Source: Nosema muscidifuracis
Lineage: Eukaryota > Microsporidia > Nosematidae
Length of the DNA stretch: 64,000 nucleotides
Direction of reading: 5' to 3'
Assembly (NCBI GenBank): GCA_028335825.1
Contig: JAIOKI010000011.1
Coordinates: 188,501-252,500 of the forward strand
A model generated the notes under the pieces. It did not search any database. It was not told the origin of the DNA and saw only the letters and a program-made list of their open reading frames with translations. Of this stretch, positions 31,146-41,654 are shown piece after piece (position 1 is the stretch's first letter; every line of letters begins with the position of its first letter). Both the position numbers and the translations under genes were made by a program.

Positions 31146-33221
31146 TTAATTTAAAACGAATAATAAAATATCAAAAATCTTTTTTAAATAGTAAAATATA
31201 TCACTAAAAATATAAGTGGCATAATAAAGAATTATTTTATTTATATTGAACTTATTTCTAGATAAATAATATTTCTTAACTTTTATATTAGAGTGTATAA
31301 ATAACTTATTTATTTTCTTCAATTTCTGAGTAAGAAGTAGACTTTTATCAAATTAAGAATATTCTTCATCATTAACTTTATAAATTATACTAATCAATAA
31401 TTTAAATTATAATTTCTTCCTTATAAAATGTTCCCTTTATCATATATGACTCAATATATTACAATATGATTAACTTATGTTCTTTATTTTATATCATAAT
31501 ATACTTTAAACAGTATCATGATATCAAAAACATTTTAAATCTAAAAGTGTAAATAAAGATAAAATCCACTATTTTTTAGTATCACAACCTTTTTGATGTA
31601 AAATCAGTTATTTCAGATTAAAATTTAAAATAACTGAACTTAAAGAAAATAATAAATTTAATACAATGTATTATAAAAAAATAGTGTCATTATTTTAAGT
31701 TACATCAGAATATCAAGACCCTACAGATAAAATTAAATTGCTATATAATGATTATTATTATAATTAAAATAATATTTAATTAGTGTATAAATTATCATTT
31801 TTATTATTTCTTTTATTTTACAAGAATAAATTTAATTTAATTAATTGAACCCTTGCATTTTTAAAATAATTTTATTAATAAAAGGTCATTACAAAAATAT
31901 ATTGTATTTTTAATAAAATCTTTTATATAAAAAGTTCTAATTATTTTTTTAAGTAAAATAATTCATTCAATTTTTAATTAAAACAATCTAATCTAAATAA
32001 TAGAAAACAAAAAATTCTTTTTATTTTTTAACTTATAAATATATTTATTACATTTTTATATTTCAAATATTACTATAAATTTAACTATTAAATAAACACT
32101 GTAATTCTCTACATAAGTATAAATTTTATTATCCATCATGTAATAATAGAATTATACAAAAACTACATGATTGAATAGATATAGAGAATTAAATCAATAA
32201 AAGATGCTTAACTATAAAAAGTTAGACAAGAAGATTATCTACTAGAGAAATAATTAAAAATCTTTTTATAAGTAAAAAAAAATCATTCTAATAAATTAAA
32301 TAATGAAATCTTTTTATTAAACTATGTATCTTACATAAATTTAATTAATTATTAGAAGAACTCAATAAAATAACAAAGATTCAAATTTTTACTGAAATAA
32401 TATAAATAATAATTAATTAACACTTTGAAAATTAAAAATTTCCTGAAAGAGTTACTTCTCAAATTTCTTTTAAACTTAACAGAAGTCTTTAAGAATTTTA
32501 TCAAATAAATAAAAAAGGAGATGAATCAAAGAGACAATTTAACGAATAATAAATTCTATACAGTTAATATTTAATAAATAAAGTCCTGTTCTTTAACAAT
32601 AATTCTTAACTCAAACTTATAAATATTTTATATCATCACATATTTGAATAATCTTACTTTCTTGTAAATTATTATTGTTAAGATTTAATCAAGTAATATT
32701 TTAATAAAGAATAATTTCTAACAATTTTATAATAGAACGCTATGTATAAGCAAAAATAAAAATTGATTTTCCTTTAAAAATTTACATGTTTTGAATTTAT
32801 CATTACAAAATGACATTTTAGGTAAATTAAAAATAAATTATAAAGAATTCTTTTTTAGATAATAAATCATTTTTATCTAACATTAGACTTTTTTTCAATT
32901 TTATTTAGAATTATTAATTTGATCTAAAAAATATTTATACGTTAATTTAATTACTTCTCTCTATTTATATAATAATTTAAAATTTTATAAAAGAACAATA
33001 ATTTGTTAATTTCATTTTTCTATTCAACCTTTTTTTGGAATTCTTCTTATCAATCTATTACTTAATTAAATATTTACAAGAATATATTAAATATCAATGA
33101 AATAGAATCATTTTTTTAATTAGCTTTTAAGTTTAATATAGATAAATATTCGGAATATTATTCTGATTAAATAATAATAATTGTTTTAGGAAGAATTATT
33201 GCTAAAAAACATACTTTATTT

Positions 33222-33291
33222 TAGGGGTCACTCTTTATGTAACAATGGTGATAAATTAAGTCATGACGTCACCAAGTTACTTGATCCCAAC
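33222..33291. other. Imperfect palindrome containing TGACGTCA
   Basis: 70-bp segment, less AT-rich than its surroundings. The outer arms read GGGGTCA...GTAAC and GTTAC...GATCCC, and the inner arms read GGTGA and TCACC. Base positions 33264-33271 are TGACGTCA, the bZIP/CRE-type palindrome. It could be a small inverted-repeat element, a hairpin RNA, or a regulatory site roughly midway between the two divergent genes. Confidence 0.5.
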
Positions 33292-34811
33292 AGTAATAAA
33301 ATATTTTTTATTAAATAACCAATAACTTGTTAATTTTTCGTCATTAAAATTATTTGTATATTTTTATAACTCCAAACTTTATTTATATTTTATTAGAAAT
33401 TATCATTTATTCCAAATCTGAAAAATATTCATTTTGAATATAATTATACAATTTGAAAACTCTGAAATCTTTTTTAAAATCTACTAACTGGTTATTTAAG
33501 AATATTTAATTATAGATAAATTAGCAGAAATTTCTTTAATTGAATTTCTATATATAAAAACTATTTAAAGAAGATTTAAAATCTCTAGTCCTATTAATTT
33601 TCTTAAATAATATACATCACAAGCAATAATCTTATATTTAATATATGCTTCTGTTATTTGGTAAATTAAATTCAGTAATATGAAAATTAGACTAATCTAA
33701 GATATCAGTAAATAAAATATAATCATAATTATATACAAATAAAAATTTTATACTATAAATAACATTATGACTTAAAATAAAAATAATTACGATCTACTAT
33801 CTAACAATTGTGGAAAAATACTCAATTAAAAGACAATAATAATCATATATAATGACTTGGAATGATGTTAAAAAATTCATAAATAATACTTAGTGGAGAG
33901 TACAATCCATGCATATTAAAAGTTATAAAAATAACTTCACTTAACTATGAAAGAATTAATAAAGATTAAAAGGAGATATTACGAAATCTTAAACAACTTA
34001 AATAACAAAAAATTATTAGTTAAATAAACGGATATAAAATGTATTACAAATAAATAAGACAATTTTTGGCATTGTATTGGAATAAGCCTATAAATACTAT
34101 AAATATTTCTAAAAGTCCATTATAAATCTCATTAATTAAAAAAATGATGAATCAAAAAGTATTTTCTTCATTTGATATTTAAGAAATGGTGTTATTGCTT
34201 TACAACTTATATTAAACATTTTATAGATCTTTTAATTAGATATATTTCTTATAACTGATTCTTACTTACTTTTATATCGATTTATCCAAAAAAAATTTTA
34301 AAAAGAAATCAAATTTTATTGACGGTTTGAGAATTTAAAAAATTTTAAATATTCTACTTAACAAAATTATCTTTAGTTTTTTAATAGAAGAAATCATAAG
34401 ATTATATTTAATGTTGTATATAGCAGAAATCATGATAAATAAAATTGAATATTTTATCTTTATGATTAAATGTAGACTATAATTTAGTTTGATAAATCGT
34501 AATTCTACTATATTACGAAAAATTAGATTAAAAATGCTTAGACTTGTAAAATAAAAATTCCTGGTAAGCTATCAATTATTAGATTTCATGCTAAAATCTT
34601 AAGCTTAATATTTAAACATGTAATTCTAATTATCATTAGAAATTTAAATAAGTATGATAGTACTATAAAATATATCATCTAAGATGAGTCAATATATATT
34701 TATCAGATCAAATATCTATAATAATATGTAAAATTTAGATATTTAAATTAATACAGTTATATTAAAATAAATCTAAGATTTATTCTAAAGATTTACAATA
34801 ATATCAATCAT

Positions 34812-35050
34812 AATAAAAAAATAAAGTTTATAAGAATTCTCATATTAAATTTATTATTTTACTGTGACCATATTTATTTAATTTTAATTTAATAAAAAAA
34901 ATAAAGTTTATAAGAATTCTCATATTAAATTTATTATTTTACTGTGACCATTTTTTTTAATTTTAATTTAATAAAAAAAATAAAGTTTATAAGAATTTTT
35001 ATATTAAATTTATTATTTTACTGTGACCATTTTTTTTAATTTTAATTTAA
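34812..35050. repeat. Three-copy tandem repeat, period ~79 bp
   Basis: Unit contains AAAGTTTATAAGAATTCTCA, TTTATTATTTTACTGTGACC and TTTAATTTTAATTTAATAAA; three copies differ at only a few positions. Confidence 0.9.
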
Positions 35051-35337
35051 TAAAAATATCAAATTTTTAAATATTTTATGTAAATTAAAAAATATCAATA
35101 AAAAGAGAATGACGTAAATTTAGAGAATATACAAAATTATCAATAATAAATTATTATAATTTATACAAAATAAAGAAATTTTAATATACTAAAACAATTT
35201 ATTAGTTAACTGATTATAAAATACTTAAAAAATTATATATATTTATCAAATTTGAATAATTTAATATATCTACTAAAAAATAAAATATTTTTTATAATAA
35301 ACGAATAAAAAGGAGGAAAATAAAATTTAACTAAAGA

Positions 35338-36700
35338 AGATTTATTAATGTTAGTGTAGCTTGCAAAATGTTAAATTAAACAAATTAATTCTCCTTAAAT
35401 TTCAACTATAATTTAATAAAATGATTTTATTGGCTAATTTTTAATTAAAAAAATATAAATACAAATTTCCTAATTGAGGGCATGTTGAATCCAAATAACA
35501 AAAACACAGCATTTTTGATAACAGTATTCGGACTAATTTATATTATATCGTTTATTGTTAGTACTGAATTTCTAACTGATAACTCAGTGATGTCTCAGTC
35601 ACCTACATTAGCTTGGGGTCTTTTGATTGCAGTAATTCCCTCAGTAATATTCATCTTGATGAGTTTGAAATATTCTACGATTATGTCTTTAATCTCATTA
35701 GGATTAATAGCTGGTATATCTTTTATCTTGTTTATGTACAGAAATACGTTAGGATTTTATGCTATTGAAGAAGATCTTGCAAAGAAATTTATCAATGACA
35801 AAAACTTGAATAATTTTGAAGATATTACTAAGATCAGTGGAGATTGGATTAAAGACCAAACAGTTACTGTACTTTTCTATGGTAAGAAAGAATTTAATTA
35901 TGATATTAGTGATGAGGCTTTACTTAATGTTGATAAGCTTAATGAAGTAAAAGATAAATTTATTAAGAAGGTTAATGAAGAAAGTTCTATGAGAGAAGAT
36001 TCTAGTAAGCCTTTGATTGTTTCTGAAGATTTCAGTTCAGTTGATATTAAAAATAAGGGAGATCAGAAATTGTTCGCTAAAATGCTTAATTCAATTTATT
36101 ACACGAAATTTGCTAAGAATTTGATACTTGTATTAAAAGTAGATGATCATAAAAATTTGACTTCTAGTGGTTTTGATAGATCAATAATTGAGAAGTCTGT
36201 AGTGACTAGCTCAGATTCTAAAGATTCTGATAAGACAAATCCACCCACAGATGAAGATAAATCTAAGAATACTAAACCAAATAGCGAAGAAGAAGATAAA
36301 TCTGAAAATATTAATGCAGATAAAGAAAGTGGAAATAAGTCTAATGATGCTAATTCGGATAAAGAAGGTGAAACCAATCCTAAAGATTTTAATGCAGATA
36401 AAGAAGGTGAAATGAATTCTAAAGATGCTAATGCAGATAAAGAGGGAATTCAACCTAAGGCAGCTGAACTGAATAAAGATGTTGAATCTGAATCGAGAAA
36501 TACTGAAAATCTTTCGAAAAACCAAGGAGATAATGGTTCACCTGTCGGTGAACAGTCCAAAGAAAAATCGGATGGAAGTGCCGAGGTTTTGGATAGCACT
36601 AATGGTATTCAGCAAAGTCAAGGAACTTCAACAAAAGTAGGTGGAAGTGAAGAAGTTCATAACGTTACTGTATTAAAAGATAAAGACAATACAAATATGG
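35338..36700 (+). repeat. Inverted duplication, arm B
   Basis: Counterpart of the minus-strand arm ending at 30500. Match starts about 140 bp before the ATG at 35482 and fades around codon 380-410, where the tails of the two proteins part. Confidence 0.85.
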
Positions 36701-37320
36701 ATAATACTAGTGGTCAATCCAAGTCTTTAGGAAATATTGCTGGTTCACTAGATGAAAATGATGATAATAATTTAAATAAGTTTAATAAAGATTCTTCTAT
36801 TAAGAAGGATATCAAATCCGTCGTAAAAAATAATCCTAAATTGCCTTCTTCTGGTAAAGTAAGTTCTTCGAAAAAAAATACTACTACCATAGAAAATAAA
36901 TCTAAGAATAAAAATAAGAAAAAAAATAAGAATAAAAAAAAAAATCAAAATCAAAACAGAAACAACAAAAACACTACCATAGAAAATAAATCTAATAATA
37001 AGAATAAAAAAAAAAGTAAAATACTTACTGCCTTAAAAAATTTATTTAAGATTAAAAAAAAGAATAAAAACACTACCATAGAAAATAAATCTAATAATAA
37101 ATATAAAAATACTAATATAGAAAATAAATCTAATAATAAAAATAAAAACACTACCATAGAAAATAAATCTAATAATAAAAATAAAAACACTACCATAGAA
37201 AATAAATATAATAATAAATATAAAAATACTAATATAGAAAATAAATATAATTATAAGAATAAGAACAAAAATAAGAACAAAAATAAAAATAAAAATAAAA
37301 ATAAGGGAAATAGAAACTAA
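35482..37320 (+). CDS. Three-helix membrane protein with basic repetitive tail, copy B
   Basis: 612 aa. Residues 1-265 differ from copy A at only a few positions (S/T at 32, I/M near 84). The Asp/Glu/Lys/Asn-rich middle is alignable with indels. From about residue 440 on it is unrelated: a Lys/Asn tail made of repeats such as IENKSNNKNKNTT, with KKKNKNKKKNQ runs, ending in (KN)n. The tail is thus strongly basic where copy A is mostly acidic. GAGGGC before the ATG is conserved. The repeats are imperfect 36-39-bp units at the DNA level, so the tail probably varies in length among strains. Function unknown; the paralogy is certain. Confidence 0.8.
   Translation: MLNPNNKNTAFLITVFGLIYIISFIVSTEFLTDNSVMSQSPTLAWGLLIAVIPSVIFILMSLKYSTIMSLISLGLIAGISFILFMYRNTLGFYAIEEDLAKKFINDKNLNNFEDITKISGDWIKDQTVTVLFYGKKEFNYDISDEALLNVDKLNEVKDKFIKKVNEESSMREDSSKPLIVSEDFSSVDIKNKGDQKLFAKMLNSIYYTKFAKNLILVLKVDDHKNLTSSGFDRSIIEKSVVTSSDSKDSDKTNPPTDEDKSKNTKPNSEEEDKSENINADKESGNKSNDANSDKEGETNPKDFNADKEGEMNSKDANADKEGIQPKAAELNKDVESESRNTENLSKNQGDNGSPVGEQSKEKSDGSAEVLDSTNGIQQSQGTSTKVGGSEEVHNVTVLKDKDNTNMDNTSGQSKSLGNIAGSLDENDDNNLNKFNKDSSIKKDIKSVVKNNPKLPSSGKVSSSKKNTTTIENKSKNKNKKKNKNKKKNQNQNRNNKNTTIENKSNNKNKKKSKILTALKNLFKIKKKNKNTTIENKSNNKYKNTNIENKSNNKNKNTTIENKSNNKNKNTTIENKYNNKYKNTNIENKYNYKNKNKNKNKNKNKNKNKGNRN
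36880..37310. repeat. Tandem repeats encoding the copy B tail
   Basis: Units of about 36-39 bp, core ACTACCATAGAAAATAAATC and TAATAATAAAAATAAAAAC, about seven copies with some degenerate; the end is a pure AAATAA/AACAAA run. Confidence 0.85.
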
Positions 37321-39329
37321 AAATAAAGATTAACATTTTTTTAATTAAATATATTAAAAATATACTGGTTTTATTTTTTTTGGTAAATTATAAATTCTTC
37401 ACTTACATTCAAAATGTATTACGACTATAAAAAATCTATACAAGTATGAACCAAATGTTAAAAATTTATTTAAATTTTTGAATGAATACGTGCTATCATT
37501 CATAAATTACTCGTCTGACTATTAAATATTAAACCAGATTTATAATGATATATCCTTTTTAAACACCGATTCATCAACAATCAGCAAAAAATGAAAAGGC
37601 TTTACTGTAAAAAAAAAGCTAGACAGAAGATTTAACAACATATTTTTAGAGTGAAAGAAATCTTTCACAGCTTTTTTAATAAATTCGATACCAGTAAAAA
37701 ATATTCATAAGAAGGAAAGCAATTATTAAATCTGAAATACTAGCATCACTCGTCTGTCCAAAATAGAGATATTTATTAGGACTAAGTATAAAGAAGATAA
37801 TCTATCAGATGAATGAAATACTAAGTCTACAAACAAGATCCTTATATAGCGAATTAAATATTTAAAAAACCACTTAAATCTATTAAATAAACGATAGATT
37901 TAATTAATAAATAAAAGAATATTTAATATAACAGCTAAAAGGTGATATAATTCTAGATGAAAGGGTGCACCTTCTGCTTTTCAAAACAGAAATATATTCT
38001 TATGAAAGAAAAAAATTATGGATTATATGGATACTAAATATTAAAGAATATTATCTCATAACACATGAGAAGACACAATAAATCTTTAAGAAATATTCAT
38101 TTACAGCTATGCAATATCTATGAATCATCAAATTATAAGAAAATCAAAAAAATACTCGGTACAAGATTATATCTAAAATGAAAGAGCGGAAATAAAAATA
38201 GATTTAGAATCCTGAGATAAATTTAAAATAATAGAAAAGCATGATATATTCGTGGTAGATAAACTTAAGAAAGAACTATTAATTTTGTAAATATCTATAA
38301 CATCGAACGAAAACCTAATAATATTGGAAAAAGAAAAAAACATAGTAGAAATGCCAGTTAATCATTCTATAAATATAAGATGAGAATTATGCCATATTTG
38401 ATGATGTGAGATAGAGTAGTTACACATTTTTATTATTAACATAGAAATGAGATCGGAATAGACATCCGTTTCTATCATATATACGATTCAGAGTGTTAAA
38501 GACAGCCCTAGAAAACCTAAATATGGACAGTCTTAAAGGCTAAACCTCTTGGGGACAACAAGCGAGGAAAAGAAGAACAAAAAAAACATTAATTGGGTTG
38601 TTCAAATGATCAGCACCATAGTTTGTAATGGAAAAGTCAAATATTAATTAAACAATTAGCTCCATTTACATAAAGTAATTAAATAATGAATTTTTTTCTA
38701 GTTATCAACCATGTTAATTTTCATATTGGAGTCTTTTACTTCACCCATATATATCACTAAATTCATTTCCTTTATATAAACTCACTTTGTGTATTTTTTT
38801 CAAGATCATTCTAAAATTTAGTTATAGATATATTCTTCATTATAGTATATTAACTTAATATCTCATATATCTGGCTTTAATTTGTAACAATAGTTTTTAA
38901 ATTACAATTTAAAACATTATTATAAACTTTTTATAAGAAGGATAATAATTAATAAAAGAGATTTAATTAAACAATTTTAATCCTAATTAGATTAATAAAA
39001 ATCAATTGATAGAATAAAACAGAAGAAAATTTTTAAAAGCAGCTCATGGATATAGCAGAGGAAATTATAATCAGAAGTGGTAAGACTACAGCCACTGTTA
39101 TTTGCTTAAATAGAAAATATTCTGATAAGTTACACCCTAAATAAAGTAGTTTCAAATCAATTAATAATTTCATACTTTGGTATTATTAAGTTCATATGAA
39201 AGTGTTATTTTTACAAAATCTTTCAATTATATAATTACAATTTTCAAAGAATTTTATAGTTAGATATTAATTTAAAAAAAATAATATCCTAAAGATTATT
39301 AAAAATACCATTTTGAAACATTATAAAAA
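37321..39329. other. 2-kb spacer without clear gene, possible structured segment
   Basis: No open frame above ~35 codons and no tandem repeat. About 37560-38660 and 39040-39150 are somewhat less AT-rich than the other spacers. Within this lie two adjacent potential hairpins (38496-38567) and a TTGGGTTGTTCAAATGATC stretch (38594) resembling a mariner-type end. None is strong enough for a firm call. Confidence 0.45.
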
Positions 39330-39432
39330 TGCTCCCAGCGAGGGTCGAACTCGCGACCTTGGCATGTCTTAGCCAATCAGTACAGCTTTTCAGCGTATAA
39401 GTACCACGCTCTCACCACTGAGCTATGGGAGC
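39330..39432 (-). tRNA. tRNA-Ile (anticodon UAU) with 30-nt intron
   Basis: 103-nt gene; 73 nt after intron removal. The acceptor stem pairs GCTCCCA with TGGGAGC, discriminator A. Anticodon stem TGGTA/TGCCA; loop CTTATA then intron then A. T arm GCGAG-TTCGACC-CTCGC. The intron (39366-39395) sits after position 37, the canonical place, as in yeast tRNA-Ile(UAU), which also has an intron. Confidence 0.94.
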
Positions 39433-39790
39433 TTAAAATCTAAATTATATATATAATTTCAAATCAAAATTAATTAAATTCTTTATTTCTCAGATCAAAA
39501 GATTTTAATATCAATAAAGATTGTGTAGTTTTTTACATGAAAATCTATAAACATGATTATTGAATTATCTATTTTAAATTAATATCAAAAATTAGAAAAT
39601 ATATATATTTATTATTTCAATATAACATAAAGTTAAAAATCTTATTTTTATTTATAAATGAAGAAGCAAGTCTTATTTTCACGTTAGTGTAATTTTATGA
39701 AGCATTTATTTATTGTTCTCAAAAGATTTAAATCAACATTTATGAAAATATCTTTTATATTAATAAATTTATTCTGCTTTAATTTCTTAT
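39433..39790. other. Spacer, nothing recognised
   Basis: AT-rich sequence between tRNA-Ile and the next gene. A short open frame overlapping 39697-39909 on the plus strand is opposite a better supported gene and is not credible. Confidence 0.5.
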
Positions 39791-40198
39791 TCAATCTTCT
39801 AATTCTTCATCCTCACATGGAAATATTACAACTTCATCTTCTTGTACTCGTAAATGAGGTAGATAAGAACTTTTATCTATCACAGATTTCTTTATATTCT
39901 CCTGCTTAATTTCTTTAAACAAATATTCCTCCTCCATCTTAATGATATTGTAATATTTAACAACCTTTCTTCTTTTATTGATGTAAACTAAGTTATTTTT
40001 TATTTCTACAATTTCGTTAAAAAAATATTTTATTTTTCTAGTGTCTTCTACTTCTTCATGAATATAATATACAAGAGTACTATCAACATCACCTTCGATT
40101 AAATCTTTTAAGGATATACTTGTGGTTTCTTTGGTTCTAAATACCTGTTCTGATATACTATGTGCTGGTATTTCATAATTATCTATTATAAGCTTCAT
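39791..40198 (-). CDS. Hypothetical small acidic protein
   Basis: 135 residues, not recognised. Probably alpha/beta in the first 100 residues (MKLIIDNYEIPAHSIS, DSTLVYYIHEEVEDTRKIKYFF, NNLVYINKRRKVVKYYNI), with an acidic end (QEDEVVIFPCEDEELED). No membrane helix. The upstream bases before the ATG are TCC, a weak form of the C motif. It is divergent from eL29 with only 48 bp between the two start codons, so both probably share one bidirectional promoter; codon use matches other host genes. Confidence 0.65.
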   Translation of the reverse strand: MKLIIDNYEIPAHSISEQVFRTKETTSISLKDLIEGDVDSTLVYYIHEEVEDTRKIKYFFNEIVEIKNNLVYINKRRKVVKYYNIIKMEEEYLFKEIKQENIKKSVIDKSSYLPHLRVQEDEVVIFPCEDEELED

Positions 40199-40246
40199 GG
40201 ACTAGAAATATAAAATTTTTAAATAAATTATTAAAAACCCCTCTAA

Positions 40247-40423
40247 ATGGCTAAGAAAAAGAATGGAACTCTCGCTAACAAGAATTACAAAGATCATAGG
40301 AATGGTATAAAGAGACAGAGAATCGGTAGACTTATAGAATTACCAGGAGTAAATCCTAAGTTCTTAAAGAATATGAAGTATGCTAGAGAAGGAAACGTTT
40401 TAGCTAAGAGTAGTAGTGAATAA
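40247..40423 (+). CDS. RPL29: 60S ribosomal protein eL29 (RPL29)
   Basis: 58-residue basic protein of the large ribosomal subunit. It reads [25 protein letters not shown], then [19 protein letters not shown], following the family pattern MAKSKNHT..N...K.HRNGIKKP...GVDPKFLRNMR.AK. Length is normal for eL29. CCCC five bases before the ATG. No intron. Confidence 0.93.
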   Translation: MAKKKNGTLANKNYKDHRNGIKRQRIGRLIELPGVNPKFLKNMKYAREGNVLAKSSSE

Positions 40424-40741
40424 ATTATTTGATTTCTTTATATTTATGCAATTTTTATTTTATTTATGTATTCTTATACAGTTAATTTATCATTTTTCCT
40501 GCAGTCCTTTATAAAGATTTAAAAAATTACTCATTATTATAAAGGAGAAGATATTTAGAAATACTAATATTGAAAATTTTATACTTTAAAAAATAAAAAT
40601 ATTTAAGATTTCCTCACATATTAAGTTGATAATATTAATTAAAAAAGCATATCTTTTTACTTATCATACTTCCTTAATTAAAAGGAGATTTTAATTTATT
40701 GGCTAACATGCTAGATAAAAATTTATTTTTCTCAATATTCA
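40424..40741. other. Spacer, nothing recognised
   Basis: 318 bp AT-rich. It contains TTAATTAAAAGG-type motifs near 40630-40690, but no frame, tRNA or clear repeat. Confidence 0.5.
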
Positions 40742-41053
40742 ATGACAGACAACAAGAATCCACCCGTTGAAGATATTAAGTTTACTGAGACTAGTACAGC
40801 TAAAATGGGTAATCTTATGGCAGAGAGTACTGAAGTTGTGGATGTAGATGATGTGATTATGTATAGCAACAATTTTGATAGAAAGAATAGAACTAATTTA
40901 GTTCCTTATGTTATATACATGGACTCAAATTTCAATAAAGTAGTTAAGACAAAGAAAAGAAAAGATGCCTTAATGTTTTTACTAAAGATATTTGGGGTAG
41001 TAATATTTTTATTGATTTGTCTTTTTATTTTGAAAGTTGTAACAGGCAACTAA
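40742..41053 (+). CDS. Hypothetical tail-anchored membrane protein
   Basis: 103 residues, not recognised. The N-terminal ~78 residues are hydrophilic (NNFDRKNRTNLVPYVIYMDSN), then a single membrane helix (ALMFLLKIFGVVIFLLICLFILKVV) and three trailing residues TGN. This is the layout of a tail-anchored protein facing the cytosol, with basic KTKKRK before the helix. No CCC before the ATG; the codon pattern and closed C-terminal helix support it as real. It is not similar enough to Sec61 beta or a SNARE to name. Confidence 0.65.
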   Translation: MTDNKNPPVEDIKFTETSTAKMGNLMAESTEVVDVDDVIMYSNNFDRKNRTNLVPYVIYMDSNFNKVVKTKKRKDALMFLLKIFGVVIFLLICLFILKVVTGN

Positions 41054-41296
41054 TTAAATATATTGAAATTCATTAATAGTTTTTGTTTTAATGAACTTTA
41101 TATTCATAATTTATTATTATTAAAAAAATATACTTGTTCAAACAAATTTCATGCCATTAGAAGGCTTACAATTAGGGAAGTTTAAAGAAATCTAATAAAT
41201 CATACTTATTTAATTTAACAGCCAATACTTCAATATTATCATAAAATCATCAGATACTGAATATGACAACTTATTATGGAGTACATATTTATAAAT

Positions 41297-41654
41297 ATTT
41301 TATTTTAATTATATAAGAAATAAATTAAAAAATAACGAACAAAATAATTGAATTAACTAAAAAATTTATATTTTAATTATATAAGAAATAAATTAAAAAA
41401 TAACGAACAAAATATTTGAATTAACTAAAAAATTTATATTTTAATTATATAAGAAATAAATTAAAAAATAACGAACAAAATATTTGAATTAACTAAAAAA
41501 TTTATATTTTAAATTATATAAGAAATAAATTAAAAAATAACGAACAAAATAATTGAATTAACTAAAAAATTTATATTTTAAATTATATAAGAAATAAATA
41601 AAAAAAAACAAAAAAAATATTTGAATTAACTAAAAAATTTATATTTTAAATTAT
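41297..41654. repeat. Five-copy ~68-bp tandem repeat reaching the A49 stop codon
   Basis: Unit contains TTATATAAGAAATAAATTAA, AAAATAACGAACAAAATA and TTGAATTAACTAAAAAATTT. Five copies, nearly identical; the last ends at the stop codon of the minus-strand gene, so the transcript 3' end must lie inside the array. Confidence 0.92.

Larger units (their letters stand above)
30504..35337. other. 4.8-kb non-coding spacer between the inverted arms
   Basis: No gene, tRNA or conserved frame seen. Small direct repeats occur at 30990-31145 and 34812-35050, and an imperfect palindrome at 33222-33291. Otherwise uniformly AT-rich. By far the longest gene-free stretch in the window; it serves as shared upstream region of both divergent membrane-protein genes. 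Confidence 0.7.

Noticed and set aside
39046-39144. 32-codon frame MDIAEEIIIRSGKTTATVIC in the spacer
   Set aside because: Too short, no CCC, no recognisable family; the SGKT string alone is not a P-loop.
39697-39909. 70-codon plus-strand frame
   Set aside because: Overlaps the supported minus-strand gene and is Phe/Leu-rich, as expected of antisense AT-rich DNA.
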